From Pectobacterium polaris (GTDB lineage Bacteria > Pseudomonadota > Gammaproteobacteria > Enterobacterales > Enterobacteriaceae): a stretch of 64,000 bases of DNA. The translations under genes were made by a program, and so were the position numbers. Shown here one piece after another: positions 1-12,500 of this stretch (position 1 is the first letter of the stretch; each line of letters starts with the position of its first letter). A model generated the notes under the pieces. It did not search any database. It was not told the origin of the DNA and saw only the letters and a list, made by a program, of their open reading frames with translations. Where the stretch lies: assembly GCF_002307355.1 (NCBI RefSeq), contig NZ_CP017481.1:4650001-4714000 (forward strand), written 5' to 3'.

Positions 1-116
1 GCGTGCATCATCTCCAGCGTAGAGAGCTGATCCAGCACCATCGTCGCCGGGTTTCTCGTTTCGGAAACCAGCTTCCCTAAATTAAGGTTCTCTCCATCCG
101 TCACATCTGAACGCAT
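1..116 (-). CDS. murQ: N-acetylmuramic acid 6-phosphate etherase, N-terminal fragment
   Basis: Only the first 38 codons are inside the window; the gene runs off the left edge. The start ATG is at 116 on the minus strand. The N-terminus reads NLGKLVSETRNPATM, then LDQLSTLEMM, which matches the conserved start of MurQ etherases. MurQ is a cytoplasmic enzyme of cell-wall recycling that cleaves the D-lactyl ether of MurNAc-6-phosphate to give GlcNAc-6-phosphate. It is divergent from lapG, with about 150 bp between the two starts. The family call rests on this short segment only. Confidence 0.75.
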   Translation of the reverse strand, partial: MRSDVTDGENLNLGKLVSETRNPATMVLDQLSTLEMMH

Positions 117-270
117 TCTGCTACCTCATGCTTTGTGCCAGCGCTTTCTACACGCCTATGACAAACAACCATTTTCACCACTATACTGCTTTTGAGACCG
201 ATGAAAGTACGCTATTCTGCATCGAATTAACCCTCCATATTCATCTCGCAAGGTAAACAGAGAAACCTCA

Positions 271-960
271 GTGCGACTCTCCGGGTTCAGACTCTCCAGT
301 TACACGCTTTTCTTTATTAGCTGTCTGCTGTTTCTGCTGGCGGGTTCCCTACGTGCGGACTGGGATTTTATTACCATTAATCAGCGAACCGAGCAGCTTT
401 ATGGCCCGGCAACGCCCGATGCTCGCCGCCGAATAGATGAATGGCAGACGCTGTTGGTCAATTCCCGCAATAAAGAGGAAAAGGCGCTGCTGAGCAGCGT
501 GAACCAATTTTTCAATGATCGTATGCTGTTTCGCGATGATATTGTCGTCTGGAATCAGGAAGATTACTGGGCTACGCCGATTGAAGCACTGCGTAAAGGT
601 GCCGGGGACTGCGAAGATTATGCGCTTGCCAAGTATTTTACGCTGCGCCATTTAGGCGTCTCAGCGGACAAATTACGCATTACCTATGTTAAAGCCCTGC
701 GCCTGAATAAAGCGCACATGGTGCTGACCTATTATCCCACGCCAACCTCAATTCCGCTGGTGTTGGACAATCTGACCGACAAGATCCAACCGGCGACAGA
801 GCGCAATGATTTAGTTCCGGTGTACGCCTTTAATGGCGGAGGTCTCTGGCTGCCGGGCGCCAGCGGCAGCAACAAACGAGTCAGTGACAGTAAACGACTT
901 TCACGCTGGCAGGATGTATTAACCAAAATGCGTGCCGAAGGGTTTTCAATTGAGGAGTAA
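271..960 (+). CDS. lapG: LapG-type periplasmic cysteine protease (transglutaminase-like)
   Basis: Protein of 229 residues with an N-terminal signal segment (hydrophobic stretch about residues 10-27), so it acts in the periplasm. The bacterial transglutaminase-like cysteine protease fold is shown by GDCEDYA with catalytic Cys114, KAHMVL with His149, and LDNL with Asp166. In characterised Lap systems LapG cuts the N-terminus of the LapA adhesin at a double-alanine site and releases it from the cell. It uses calcium and is held inactive by c-di-GMP-bound LapD. The start is GTG at 271, chosen because it begins the signal peptide; the ribosome binding site is weak. It is followed 9 bp later by lapD, so the two form an operon. 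Its target is encoded convergently downstream. Function is inferred from family and context. Confidence 0.92.
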   Translation: MRLSGFRLSSYTLFFISCLLFLLAGSLRADWDFITINQRTEQLYGPATPDARRRIDEWQTLLVNSRNKEEKALLSSVNQFFNDRMLFRDDIVVWNQEDYWATPIEALRKGAGDCEDYALAKYFTLRHLGVSADKLRITYVKALRLNKAHMVLTYYPTPTSIPLVLDNLTDKIQPATERNDLVPVYAFNGGGLWLPGASGSNKRVSDSKRLSRWQDVLTKMRAEGFSIEE

Positions 961-969
961 GGGTAGGCT

Positions 970-2922
970 ATGTCTCTATACAAACAATTACTGATAGCCA
1001 TCTGCCTGTTTGTGCTAATTATTTTCAGCGGGAGTTTTTTCGTCAGCCTGGAAAATTCGCGTGAACAGTACAATAACCAGCTTCACTCTCACGCGCAGGA
1101 TGCCGCTACCGCACTGGGACTTTCCCTGACGCCGAATATCGATGATCCGGCAATGGTAGAGCTGATGGTCAGCTCGATTTTCGACAGCGGCTATTTTTCC
1201 AGTATTCGCGTGCGGGATTTAAAAACCAGCAATGTCACGCTGGAGCGCACCGCGTCACCAGATATCCCTGATGTACCACGCTGGTTTGTTCAGTTAGTGG
1301 ACCTGCAACCCGGCGCGGGCGAAGCCATCGTGATGCGCGGCTGGGAACAGGCGGCAAAAGTCGAAGTCGTCAGCCATCCGATGTTCGCGGTGACCCGACT
1401 GTGGCGCAGCAGTACGGCCTCTTTCCTGTGGCTGCTCGGCTGCGGCACGCTGGGCGTGTTACTCGGCGCGCTGTTCCTGCGCCGCCAGCTACGTCCGCTC
1501 GATTATATTGTCGATCAGTCGCTGGCGATTACCCGTCGTGAATTCCTTAGCCAGCCGGATTTGCCCAATACGCCCGAATTCCGCCGCGTCGCACAGGCGA
1601 TGAACCTGATGGTTAGCAAGCTCAAAACGCTGTTTGAAGAAGAGGCGGAACGGAGCGAGCGTTTACGTCAGGACGCCTATCAGGATCCTCAAACCGGATT
1701 GAATAACCGCCGCGCGTTTGACATGCAGTTCAACGACAAACTGGCCGACGAAGAAACCGCCCCCGGCTTTCTGATCATGATTCGCGTACAGGATCTGGCG
1801 GGGATGAACCAACGGCTGGGCGGCCAGCGCACCGATGCCCTATTAGCCTCTGTCGGGCATATCCTGCGCAAAATGCAAAAACAGCATACCAATGCGGAGA
1901 GCCTTCTGGCACGCATCCGTGGTGGGGAATTTGCGCTGTTCTGCCCCGGTCTGGTCGATAAAGAAGCCTATGCGCTGATTGGCGAACTGACACGCAACAT
2001 CGAAACCTTGCATCTAACAGGCGAAACCGACGTCTCCCCTGTCGCCCAATTCGGCATGGTGCCTTTCCGCCCCAGCGACACCGCGCAATCCCTGTTTATT
2101 CAGGGTGATCAAGCGCTCACGCGGGCCGAAAGCAATACCGATACCACCGCGCCTCATGAGATTCCGTCCGTCAGTACCGAACAGGTCGAAACCGATCGCC
2201 ATATGTGGTTTAACCTGCTCGATCCTATCTTGGAACAGGAACGCTTGCAGCTTTTCCTGCAACCGGTCGTCGCGTGTGACGATCCCAGTCAGGTACTGCA
2301 TCACAAGGTACTGGCTCGTATTCAGGATGAGCAAGGGAACAGCATCGCCGCTGGTCGCTTCCTGCCGTGGATTCAACGCTTTGGCTGGGATACCCGTCTG
2401 GATCAAACCATGCTGCGCGAAGTGCTAGACTATCTTCGTCAGCACGACGGTAATCTGGCGCTGAGCCTGTCCGGCACTACGGTTCTGAATCTTCATCTGC
2501 TCGCCGATCTGCTTGCTCCGTTGAAGCATCAGCCTGATGTTGCCAGACGATTGATTCTGGAGCTGGACGAGAACCAATTGCCAGACAGCGCCCAACTGGA
2601 AGCCTTAATCAAGCTGCTGAATGAACATGGCTGTGCGCTGGGGCTACAGCATTTTGGCGGGCGCTTTAATATGATCGGCAACCTGTCGCAATGGGGGCTG
2701 GCTTACCTGAAAGTCGATGGCAGCTACATCCGCAATATCGATCAGGAAGACGATAAACAAATGTTTATCGAAGCGCTGTATCGCGCCACCAACAGTATTG
2801 CCCTGCCGCTTATCGCCGAACGTGTTGAAACCGCCGGTGAGCTGAAAGTGCTTCAGGAGATGGGATTACAGGGCGCGATGGGACGGCTGCTGGGTGAACC
2901 AGCGCCAGCGATCAGAATCTGA
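970..2922 (+). CDS. lapD: LapD-type inner-membrane c-di-GMP receptor (degenerate GGDEF-EAL)
   Basis: Protein of 650 residues. Order: N-terminal membrane segment (about 5-25), periplasmic LapD/MoxY-type output domain (about 26-150), second membrane segment (about 152-170), HAMP-like linker, GGDEF-like domain, EAL-like domain. Both enzyme domains are degenerate. The GGDEF position reads RGGEF (about 317-321), the EAL position reads KVL (about 446-448), and the DDFG position reads QHFG. This is the signature of a receptor rather than an enzyme. In known Lap systems c-di-GMP binding to the EAL-like domain makes the periplasmic domain sequester LapG, which keeps the adhesin on the surface. It lies 9 bp after lapG and is convergent with the adhesin gene. 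Confidence 0.93.
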   Translation: MSLYKQLLIAICLFVLIIFSGSFFVSLENSREQYNNQLHSHAQDAATALGLSLTPNIDDPAMVELMVSSIFDSGYFSSIRVRDLKTSNVTLERTASPDIPDVPRWFVQLVDLQPGAGEAIVMRGWEQAAKVEVVSHPMFAVTRLWRSSTASFLWLLGCGTLGVLLGALFLRRQLRPLDYIVDQSLAITRREFLSQPDLPNTPEFRRVAQAMNLMVSKLKTLFEEEAERSERLRQDAYQDPQTGLNNRRAFDMQFNDKLADEETAPGFLIMIRVQDLAGMNQRLGGQRTDALLASVGHILRKMQKQHTNAESLLARIRGGEFALFCPGLVDKEAYALIGELTRNIETLHLTGETDVSPVAQFGMVPFRPSDTAQSLFIQGDQALTRAESNTDTTAPHEIPSVSTEQVETDRHMWFNLLDPILEQERLQLFLQPVVACDDPSQVLHHKVLARIQDEQGNSIAAGRFLPWIQRFGWDTRLDQTMLREVLDYLRQHDGNLALSLSGTTVLNLHLLADLLAPLKHQPDVARRLILELDENQLPDSAQLEALIKLLNEHGCALGLQHFGGRFNMIGNLSQWGLAYLKVDGSYIRNIDQEDDKQMFIEALYRATNSIALPLIAERVETAGELKVLQEMGLQGAMGRLLGEPAPAIRI

Positions 2923-2956
2923 TGCCATATCGTTTTGGCTAACGGCGTTTAACGAC

Positions 2957-2987
2957 CCGGCTTCTCACTACGATATTGAGAAGCCGG
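2957..2987 (+). terminator. Stem-loop after lapD
   Basis: An 11-bp perfect inverted repeat (CCGGCTTCTCA / TGAGAAGCCGG) with a 9-nt loop lies 35 bp after the lapD stop. No T-tract follows, so it may be a weak or Rho-assisted terminator, or an mRNA 3' stabilising hairpin. Confidence 0.45.
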
Positions 2988-3035
2988 AACGGCTGAACGG
3001 GACGTTAAGGGATGATTTTTGCTTCAAAGCGTTAT

Positions 3036-3098
3036 GTCTTTAAAGCAGTAAGCCTTTAAAACACAAGCCGTTAAAACAGTAAGTTTTTAAAACATTCA
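3036..3098. repeat. Short degenerate tandem repeat, four units of 15-16 bp
   Basis: Four consecutive units share a TTAAAA/TTTAAAG core, for example GCCGTTAAAACAGTAA, in the gap between the lapD stem-loop and the convergent small gene at 3106. Units 1 and 3 share CAGTAAG at the same place. It resembles other short tandem repeats in this window. Confidence 0.6.
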
Positions 3099-3105
3099 CT
3101 ATTCT

Positions 3106-3450
3106 TCAAAACATAGTCTCTTCGTCGTCGCCAATCAGCTTGTTCAATCCGCCATTCAGGGCTTCACGCGCCTGCGCACGGTTGATCAGCTTCAGCTGTG
3201 CCGCCTGAGGGAAGTCGGTAATGCTGACCACGCCTTTCTGAATCAAAACCTGAATTAAATCCTCCAGCACGCGCACCATTTCCAGATCGCTTTGCCGTAA
3301 CTGCTGGAGACTGGACATCGCTGCCTGATGACTGCGGAACCAAGCCTGCGCCTCACGCGAATCGTCGGACAGTTCGCCGTTCATTTCAGGAAAAGGACTC
3401 TTTTCTACCTTCATCAGGTGGCCATCACTGTCGCGCTGGATATAGAACAT
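3106..3450 (-). CDS. Conserved hypothetical protein next to the adhesin gene
   Basis: Protein of 114 residues with no signal peptide or membrane segment, predicted cytoplasmic. It starts MFYIQRDSDGHLMKVE and is mostly helical and polar, with two helix-rich stretches (about 45-75 and 85-105). Proteins of this kind are often mislabelled as a tryptophan synthase beta-like protein. No catalytic motif of that enzyme is visible here and I assign no reaction. It is 59 bp downstream of the adhesin gene on the same strand, with an intrinsic terminator between them. Expression from the adhesin promoter would therefore need read-through. Confidence 0.7.
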   Translation of the reverse strand: MFYIQRDSDGHLMKVEKSPFPEMNGELSDDSREAQAWFRSHQAAMSSLQQLRQSDLEMVRVLEDLIQVLIQKGVVSITDFPQAAQLKLINRAQAREALNGGLNKLIGDDEETMF

Positions 3451-3475
3451 GTTCGGAGACCTTTTAAGTTTTTGA

Positions 3476-3501
3476 TAAAAAAGGGAGCCGGGCAGGCTCC
3501 C
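3476..3501 (-). terminator. Intrinsic terminator of the adhesin gene
   Basis: Read on the minus strand: stem GGGAGCC, 5-nt loop, GGCTCCC, then six T residues, starting 9 bp after the adhesin stop codon. Confidence 0.85.
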
Positions 3502-3509
3502 CCTTTTCG

Positions 3510-6500
3510 TCAGCTCGACGGTTCTGGCTTGCTGACCAGACTTTCAAGCGACGGCAATGCACCGTTATAGTGTTCCAACGTAATCGACACTGCAACCGTT
3601 CCACCTTTATCCGCCGTAAAGTTCCCCGCGGTGCTCACTTCAATCGTCGGTGAACCATGATTATCGGTGATGCGAATATAGCGGCTGATATCAGTGCCTT
3701 CCTCCAGTTCGCCAACCAGATCGCTTAAATCAATCCGGTCACCCTCTTTGGCATTAAAGTCTTTGATCACATCGTTGCCGATATCGCCAGCCTGCCACTT
3801 AAAGGTATCCGCACCCGCCCCGCCGATGAGCGTATCGCCCCCCGCGCCGCCAATCAGGATGTCGTCTCCACTGCCGCCATAGAGCAGGTCATTCCCCGCC
3901 CCACCGTAGAGGGTGTCATTTCCTCCCTGGCCGAAAAGGATATCATCCCCTGCGCCGCCATTGAGTATGTCATTCCCCCCTTTCGACGACGACAGATCAA
4001 ACTCTGAACTGTGCGCAGCAATATAGTTATGCATGTCTTTCGTCGTCGGGACGCCCGTTTGCATGCCTAATTGTTTGCCGATGTAGTTCTGTAAAGCCAC
4101 AATGCCGTTACCGTCGATATTAGGGAACGACACGACATCGCCAAACAGCACATCATCATTATACGTGCCGGATATCGTATCATTGCCCGCCGCACCGACA
4201 CTCAGCCCATACTGTTCAGCACCTTCCGCCGAATAGCCGGTCGCCGTATCGTGGTTGCCCATTTCTGTCGATGTCGCCTGCGCCACGACATTCAATTTAC
4301 CCGCATCGGCCGGCACCTCAAGCGTGATTTTCCCGGCTAACGTCATGGCGTTGTGCGCATTTTGAATCAGGTATGAACCATCAGCACCGACGGTATACTT
4401 CACGTTATTAATCTGGTCGGTCAGCACCGTTCCCGTCGGGATCCCCGTCAACCTAATCCCCGACAGCGTTTCGCTACCGTCGCGGTCGGTCAATGCCGCT
4501 GAAACATCGAGCGTATAGGTCTGTTTTCCCGCCTGACCGGGGACTTTTTCCACCGTTGCGCTATTGGTACCGGGGGTATATGTCGATCCATCGCTGTAGA
4601 TCACGCCTTCGATATTGTTGCTAACCTGCCTCGTAAACGAGCCTGACTTGCCACTGCTATCGGTATAATTAACCTTCAGCCCATCCAGCGTGTTGACCGA
4701 CGTATTCGCGTTGTTGTTGGTGCTATAGGTCGCGTTATAGGTGTAGCCCGTTTCCTTGATGACGAAAACATAGTCAGAGTGCGCGTTGCTGCCATTATTG
4801 GTCCGGTTACCGTTGAATGAATCCAGATCGCGGTGATCCTTACGATCGGCCGCCCAGTCGCTCTGACGATAAAAATAGCCGCTGTTGGAGTGCACAACGA
4901 AGATATCGCTGTAATTGCCATCCCCGCTGGTATTGCCCTGACTGTAGTACGCCACCTTCCCGTTGCCGACTACGGTAGGGACCGAATCCCCCTCGGTCAG
5001 CCAGACGCGGACACCGTTGCCCACCGCGACGATTTTTCCGTTCTGTACGTCAAAACCACCGTTCGCGCTTCCGCCATTCACCTTAATGACTTCCGCAGAA
5101 GCTGGCGCCGTGGTAACGCTGGTCGTGCTCAGGCTTACGACTGGCGCATCGGCGACTGGCGTAATACCAATATGCAGCGCGGCTTTATCGCCCGTGTTCC
5201 CTGCGCTATCGACAGGTCGGTAAGCGATGTCCCCCAGCACTGCGCCAGAAACATTACTCGCAGGCGTAAAGCGTAGATCGGTGTTGCCAGCCGTAAAGGA
5301 TTGTCCAGCGGTGACCGCTTTCCAACTCCCGTTATCATTAAAATAGAGCGTGCCAGCGGCAGCAGGCGGCAGAGAAGAAATCACGATGCTGGTGGTATCA
5401 CTCGATACACCCAAATCGCTCCAGCCAATGTGCAACGGCGTGTCTTCCGTACCAGACACCGTGTTGTTGTGTGCGGCTGGCGGCGTAACATCCATGATGG
5501 CCTGACTGTTATCATGTGCCTGATTACCTGCCGCATCGGTTGCCGTCGCCCCTGCAGTAATCTTGCCTTCCGCTAACGTACTCAGATCGACATTCGTCTG
5601 CCATTTTCCGTTCGTCACGGGCACGTCATGCAGCGTAACCGACTTACCATTAACATCGGTAAAGACCAGATCGACCTTCTTCTCGTTGCTGGTGCCGCTG
5701 ACTAGGGTGTTTTTCGACTCACTCTGGCTGACATAGCCATCGTTACCCGCGAAATTCGTAATATCAATTTCTGGTGCAGTCGTATCTACGCTGTATGCAT
5801 GATGGGTATTCGCCGTGGTGGCATTCCCCGCCGCATCACGCGTGGTCACGCTGGCACTAATGTCACTGTTAGCCGCCAGTACCGAACCGGGAACATTCAC
5901 ACTCCAGGTTTTACCATCCGTATTGACGGTGGTCTGGTAGGTCTCGGTGCCAATTTTTACCGTAACGCTATCGCCCGCCCTAACCTCATTGCCGACTTTT
6001 CCGGTAACAGAGATCGTTTGTCTGGATTCATTAGCGTTAATCACGTTATCTGACGTGACGTTATCAATAGAGATCGACGCCACTGGCGCAACCGTATCGA
6101 CGCCGTAAGTGTGATTGGTGTTCGCGGTGGTGACGTTACCTGCGGTATCGCGCGTCGTAACCGTCGCACTCACATCACCGTTCGCGGCCAGCACCGCCCC
6201 CGGAACGTTGACGCTCCAGGTCTTGCCATCGGTATTCACGGTCGTCTGGTACGTTTCGGTGCCAACTTTGACGGTAACCGCATCGCCCGCTTTCACTTCA
6301 TTGCCAACCTGACCGGTGACCGCAATCGTCTGACCAGATTCGGTAGCATTGATGACATTGTCAGCGGTGACGTTATCGATAGTAATCGATGCGGTTGGCG
6401 CAACGGTGTCCACACCGTAAGTGTGGCTGGTATTGGCGGTAGTAGCGTTACCCGCCGTATCACGAGTGGTGACCGAAGCAGAGACATCACCGTTAGCAGC

Positions 6501-9500
6501 AAGTACCGAACCGGGAACATTCACGCTCCAGGTTTTACCGTCGGTATTCACCGTGGTCTGGTAGGTCTCGGTGCCGACTTTGACGGTAACCGCATCGCCC
6601 GCTTTCACTTCATTACCAACTTTACCCGTCACCGCAATCGTCTGACCGGACTCGCTGGCGTTAATCACGTTATCGCTGGTGACATTATCGATAGAAATCG
6701 ACGCCACCGGCGCAACCGTATCGACACCATAAGCGTGGCTGGTATTGGCGGTGGTGACGTTGCCCGCGGTATCGCGCGTGGTGACCGTGGCACTCACATC
6801 GCTATTAGTTGCCAGCACCGAGCCCGGAACATTCACGCTCCAGGTTTTACCATCGGTATTCACCGTCGTCTGGTACGTTTCAGTACCGACGTTGACGGTA
6901 ACGGCGTCACCCGCCTTGACTTCGTTGCCGACTTTCCCCGTCACGGCTATCGTCTGACCGGATTCGCTAGCATTGATGACGTTATCCGATGTGACGTTAT
7001 CGATAGAGATTGAGGCCACTGGCGCAACGGTATCCACGCCGTAAGCGTGGCTGGTGTTCGCGGTCGTAACATTGCCTGCCGCATCGCGCGTGGTGACCGT
7101 GGCACTCACATCGCCATTCGCCGCCAGCACCGCCCCCGGAACGTTGACGCTCCAGGTCTTGCCGTCGGTATTGACGGTCGTCTGATAGGTTTCCGTACCA
7201 ACTTTGACGGTAACCGCATCGCCCGCTTTCACTTCATTGCCAACCTGTCCCGTGACCGCAATGATCTGACCGGATTCGCTGGCGTTAATCACGTTATCGG
7301 ACGTGACGTTGTCGATTGAAATTGAAGCAACCGGCGCAACCGTATCCACACCGTAAGTGTGATTGGTATTCGCGGTCGTGGCGTTGCCCGCGGTATCACG
7401 CGTGGTTACAGTGGCGCTCACATCACCGTTCGCGGCCAGTACCGACCCCGAAACATTCACGCTCCAGGTTTTGCCGTCGGTGTTCACCGTCGTCTGGTAG
7501 GTTTCGGTACCGACGGTAACGGTAACGGCGTCACCCGCTTTCACTTCATTGCCAACCTGTCCCGTGACCGCAATCGCCTGACCGGATTCGCTGGCATTGA
7601 TCACGTTATCCGACGTGACATTGTCGATAGCGATCGACGCCACCGGTGCAACCGTATCGACACCGTAAGCGTGGCTGGTATTGGCGGTGGTGACGTTGCC
7701 CGCCGTATCGCGCGTGGTGACAGTGGCGCTCACATCACCGTTCGCTGCCAGCACCGATCCCGGAACATTGACGCTCCAGGTCTTGCCATCGGTATTCACC
7801 GTCGTCTGATAGGTTTCCGTGCCGACGGTAACGGTGATCGCATCACCCGCTTTAACGTCGTTATCGACTTTACCCGTCACCGCAATGGTCTGACCCGACT
7901 CAGCAGCGTTGATGACGTTATCCGACGTGACATTATCGATAGAGATAGACGCCACCGGTGCGACGGTATCCACACCGTAAGCGTGACTGGTGTTCGCCGT
8001 GGTGACGTTACCCGCCGCATCAAGTGTCGTGACAGTGGCAGAGAGATCCCCATTGGCCGCTAATACAGTGCCCGGAACATTCACGCTCCAGGTTTTGCCG
8101 TCGGTATTCACCGTCGTCTGGTACGTTTCGGTGCCAACGGTAACGGTGATCGCATCACCCGCTTTGACTTCATTGCCGACCTGACCGGTCACGGCAATGG
8201 TCTGACCGGATTCGGTAGCATTGATGACATTGTCAGCGGTGACGTTATCGATAGTAATCGATGCAGTTGGCGCGACGGTGTCCACACCGTAAGTGTGATT
8301 GGTGTTCGCAGTAGTGACGTTACCTGCGGTATCGCGCGTGGTCACGGTTGCACTGACATCACCATTGGCGGCCAATACAGAACCCGGCACGTTGACGCTC
8401 CAGGTTTTGCCATCGGTATTCACCGTCGTCTGATAGGTTTCGGTACCGACTTTAACGGTAACGGCATCGCCAGCTTTGACCTCATTGCCGACTTTGCCCG
8501 TCACCGCAATGGTCTGGCCGGACTCACTGGCATTAATCACGTTATCCGACGTGACGTTATCGATAGCAATCGACGCCACTGGCGCAACGGTGTCCACACC
8601 GTAAGTGTGACTGGTGTTCGCCGTGGTGGCGTTACCTGCCGTATCGCGCGTGGTGACGGTTGCACTTACATCGCCATTGGCGGCCAGCACAGCGCCCGGA
8701 ACGTTCACGCTCCAGGTCTTACCATCGGTATTCACCGTCGTTTGGTACGTTTCCGTGCCGACTTTGACCGTAACCGCGTCACCCGCTTTGACTTCATTGC
8801 CAACCTGCCCCGTCACAGCAATCGTCTGACCGGATTCGGTAGCATTAATGACGTTATCCGACGTGACATTGTCGATAGCAATCGACGCCACAGGCGCAAC
8901 CGTATCGACACCGTAGGCGTGGCTGGTGTTCGCGGTCGTAACATTGCCTGCCGTATCGCGCGTGGTGACGGTTGCACTCACATCGCTATTCGCTGCCAGC
9001 ACAGAGCCAGGAACATTCACGCTCCAGGTCTTGCCATCGGTATTGACGGTCGTCTGGTATGTCTCGGTACCGACTTTGACGGTAACGGCGTCACCCGCTT
9101 TGACTTCATTGCCCACCTGCCCCGTCACCGTAATGGTCTGGCCGGATTCGCTGGTATTAATTACGTTATCGGATGTGACGTTATCGATAGTAATCGACGC
9201 GACCGGCGCAACCGTATCCACGCCGTATGTGTGATTGGTATTCGCGGTGGTGACATTGCCTGCGGTATCGCGCGTGCTGACGGTTGCTGAGATATCACCA
9301 TTGGCCGCTAATACAGAGCCCGGAACGTTGACGCTCCAGGTTTTACCGTCCGTATTCACCGTCGTCTGGTAGGTCTCGGTACCGACTTTCACCGTAACGG
9401 CGTCACCCGCCTTGACTTCGTTGCCGACTTTCCCCGTCACCGCAATCGTCTGACCGGATTCGGTAGCATTAATGACGTTATCGGATGTGACGCTATCAAT

Positions 9501-12500
9501 TGAAATTGAAGCAACAGGCGCGACAGTATCCACGCCGTAAGTGTGGCTGGTATTGGCCGTGGTGACGTTGCCTGCGGTATCACGGGTGGTGACTGTCGCA
9601 CTCACATCACCGTTCGCCGCCAGCACTGTGCCTGGAACATTCACGCTCCAGGTCTTACCATCGGTATTCACCGTGGTCTGGTACGTTTCGGTACCGACTT
9701 TAACGGTGATCGCATCACCCGCTTTAACGTCGTTATCGACTTTACCCGTCACCGCAATCGTCTGGCCGGACTCAGTGGCGTTGATGACGTTGTCTGATGT
9801 GATGTTATCTACAGAGATCGAGGCAACTGGTGCGACGGTATCGACACCATAAGTATGATTCGTATTGGCTGTGGTGGCGTTGCCTGCGGTATCACGCGTG
9901 GTGACCGTCGCACTCACATCACCGTTAGCGGCCAACACCGATCCCGGTACGTTAACGCTCCAGGTCTTACCGTCGGTATTCACCGTCGTCTGGTAGGTTT
10001 CGGTGCCGACTTTGACGGTGATAGCGTCACCCGCTTTGACTTCATTACCGACCTGACCGGTCACGGCAATCGTCTGACCGGACTCGGTCGCATTGATCAC
10101 GTTATCCGACGTGACATCATCAATAGAGATCGACGCTACTGGCGCAACGGTGTCCACACCGTAAGTGTGGCTCGTATTGACAGTGGTGACATTGCCTGCG
10201 GTATCACGGGTAGTGACCGTTGCCGAGATATCGCCATTGGCGGCCAACAAGGTTCCCGGAACATTCACGCTCCAGGTTTTGCCATCGGTATTCACCGTCG
10301 TCTGGTACGTTTCGGTGCCGACTTTAACGGTGACCACATCACCGGCTTTCACCTCATTACCCACCTGACCGGTGACCGCAATCGTCTGGTCGGATTCGGC
10401 CGCGTTAATTACGTTATCGGACGTGACACTGTCGATAGCAATCGAGGCTACTGGCGCAACCGTATCGACACCGTAAGTGTGCGAGGTATTGGCGGCGGTG
10501 ACGTTACCTGCCGTATCACGCGTGGTGACCGTCGCCGAGATATCACCATTAGCGGCCAAAACAGAACCTGGAACATTCACGCTCCAGGTCTTGCCGTCGG
10601 TGTTCACCGTCGTCTGATAGGTTTCGGTGCCGACTTTGACGGTAACCGCATCGCCCGCTTTGACTTCGTTGCCGACCTGACCGGTGACGGCAATCGTCTG
10701 ACCCGATTCGGTAGCATTGATGACATTGTCAGCGGTGACGTTATCGATAGTAATCGATGCGGTTGGCGCGACGGTATCCACACCGTAGGCATGGCTGGTA
10801 TTCGCGGTGGTCACGTTACCTGCGGTATCGCGCGTGGTGACCGTGGCACTCACATCACCGTTTGCTGCCAGCACCGCCCCCGGAACGTTCACGCTCCAGG
10901 TCTTGCCATCGGTGTTCACCGTGGTCTGGTACGTTTCGGTGCCAACGGTAACGGTGATAGCATCACCCGCTTTGACTTCATTGCCGACCTGACCCGTCAC
11001 CGCAATCGTCTGACCCGATTCGCTGGCATTGATGACATTGTCAGCGGTGACGTTATCGATAGTAATCGATGCGGTTGGCGTGACGGTATCCACGCCGTAA
11101 GCGTGACTAGTATTGGCGGTGGTGGCGTTGCCTGCGGTATCACGCGTGGTGACCGTGGCACTCACATCACCATTGGCGGCCAGCACCGATCCCGGAACAT
11201 TCACGCTCCAGGTTTTGCCGTCGGTATTCACCGTGGTCTGGTACGTTTCGGTACCGACGTTGACGGTAACGGCGTCACCCGCTTTGACTTCATTGCCGAC
11301 CTGACCGGTGACGGAAATCGTCTGACCCGATTCGCTGGCATTGATGACATTGTCAGCGGTGACGTTATCGATAGTAATCGATGCGGTTGGCGTGACGGTA
11401 TCCACGCCGTAAGCGTGACTAGTATTGGCGGTGGTGGCGTTGCCTGCGGTATCACGCGTGGTGACCGTGGCACTCACATCACCATTGGCGGCCAGCACCG
11501 ATCCCGGAACATTCACGCTCCAGGTTTTGCCGTCGGTATTCACCGTGGTCTGGTACGTTTCGGTACCGACGTTGACGGTAACGGCGTCACCCGCTTTGAC
11601 TTCATTGCCGACCTGACCGGTGACGGAAATCGTCTGACCCGATTCGCTGGCGTTAATCACGTTATCTGATGTGATGTTATCTACAGAGATCGAGGCAACT
11701 GGTGCGACGGTATCGACACCGTAAGTATGATTCGTATTGGCGGTGGTGGCGTTGCCTGCGGTATCACGCGTGGTGACCGTGGCACTCACATCACCATTGG
11801 CGGCCAGCACCGATCCCGGAACATTCACGCTCCAGGTTTTGCCGTCGGTATTCACCGTGGTCTGGTACGTTTCGGTACCGACGTTGACGGTAACGGCGTC
11901 GCCCGCTTTAACTTCATTACCGACCTGACCGGTGACGGCAATCGTCTGACCGGACTCGGTCGCATTAATCACGTTATCCGACGTGACGTTATCAATAGAG
12001 ATCGAAGCCGTTGGCGCAACGGTATCGACGCCATAAGCGTGACTGGTGTTAGCCGTAGTCACATTGCCTGCGGTGTCACGCGTGGTGACGGTCGCACTCA
12101 CATCACCGTTTGCTGCCAGCACGGATCCCGGAACGTTGACGCTCCAGGTTTTGCCGTCCGTATTGACGGTCGTCTGATAGGTTTCCGTGCCAACGGTAAC
12201 GGTGATCGCGTCGCCCGCTTTGACCTCATTGCCCACCTGACCGGTGACGGCAATGGTCTGACCGGACTCGGTAGCATTAATCACGTTATCCGACGTGACA
12301 TTATCGACAGAGATCGAGGCCACAGGTGCAACGGTATCCACACCGTAAGCGTGACTGGTGTTCGCCGTGGTGGCGTTACCTGCGGTATCACGTGTCGTGA
12401 CCGTGGCACTCACATCACCGTTTGCTGCCAGCACAGAACCCGGCACGTTGACGCTCCAGGCCTTGCCATCGGTATTGACCGTCGTCTGGTAAGTCTCGGT

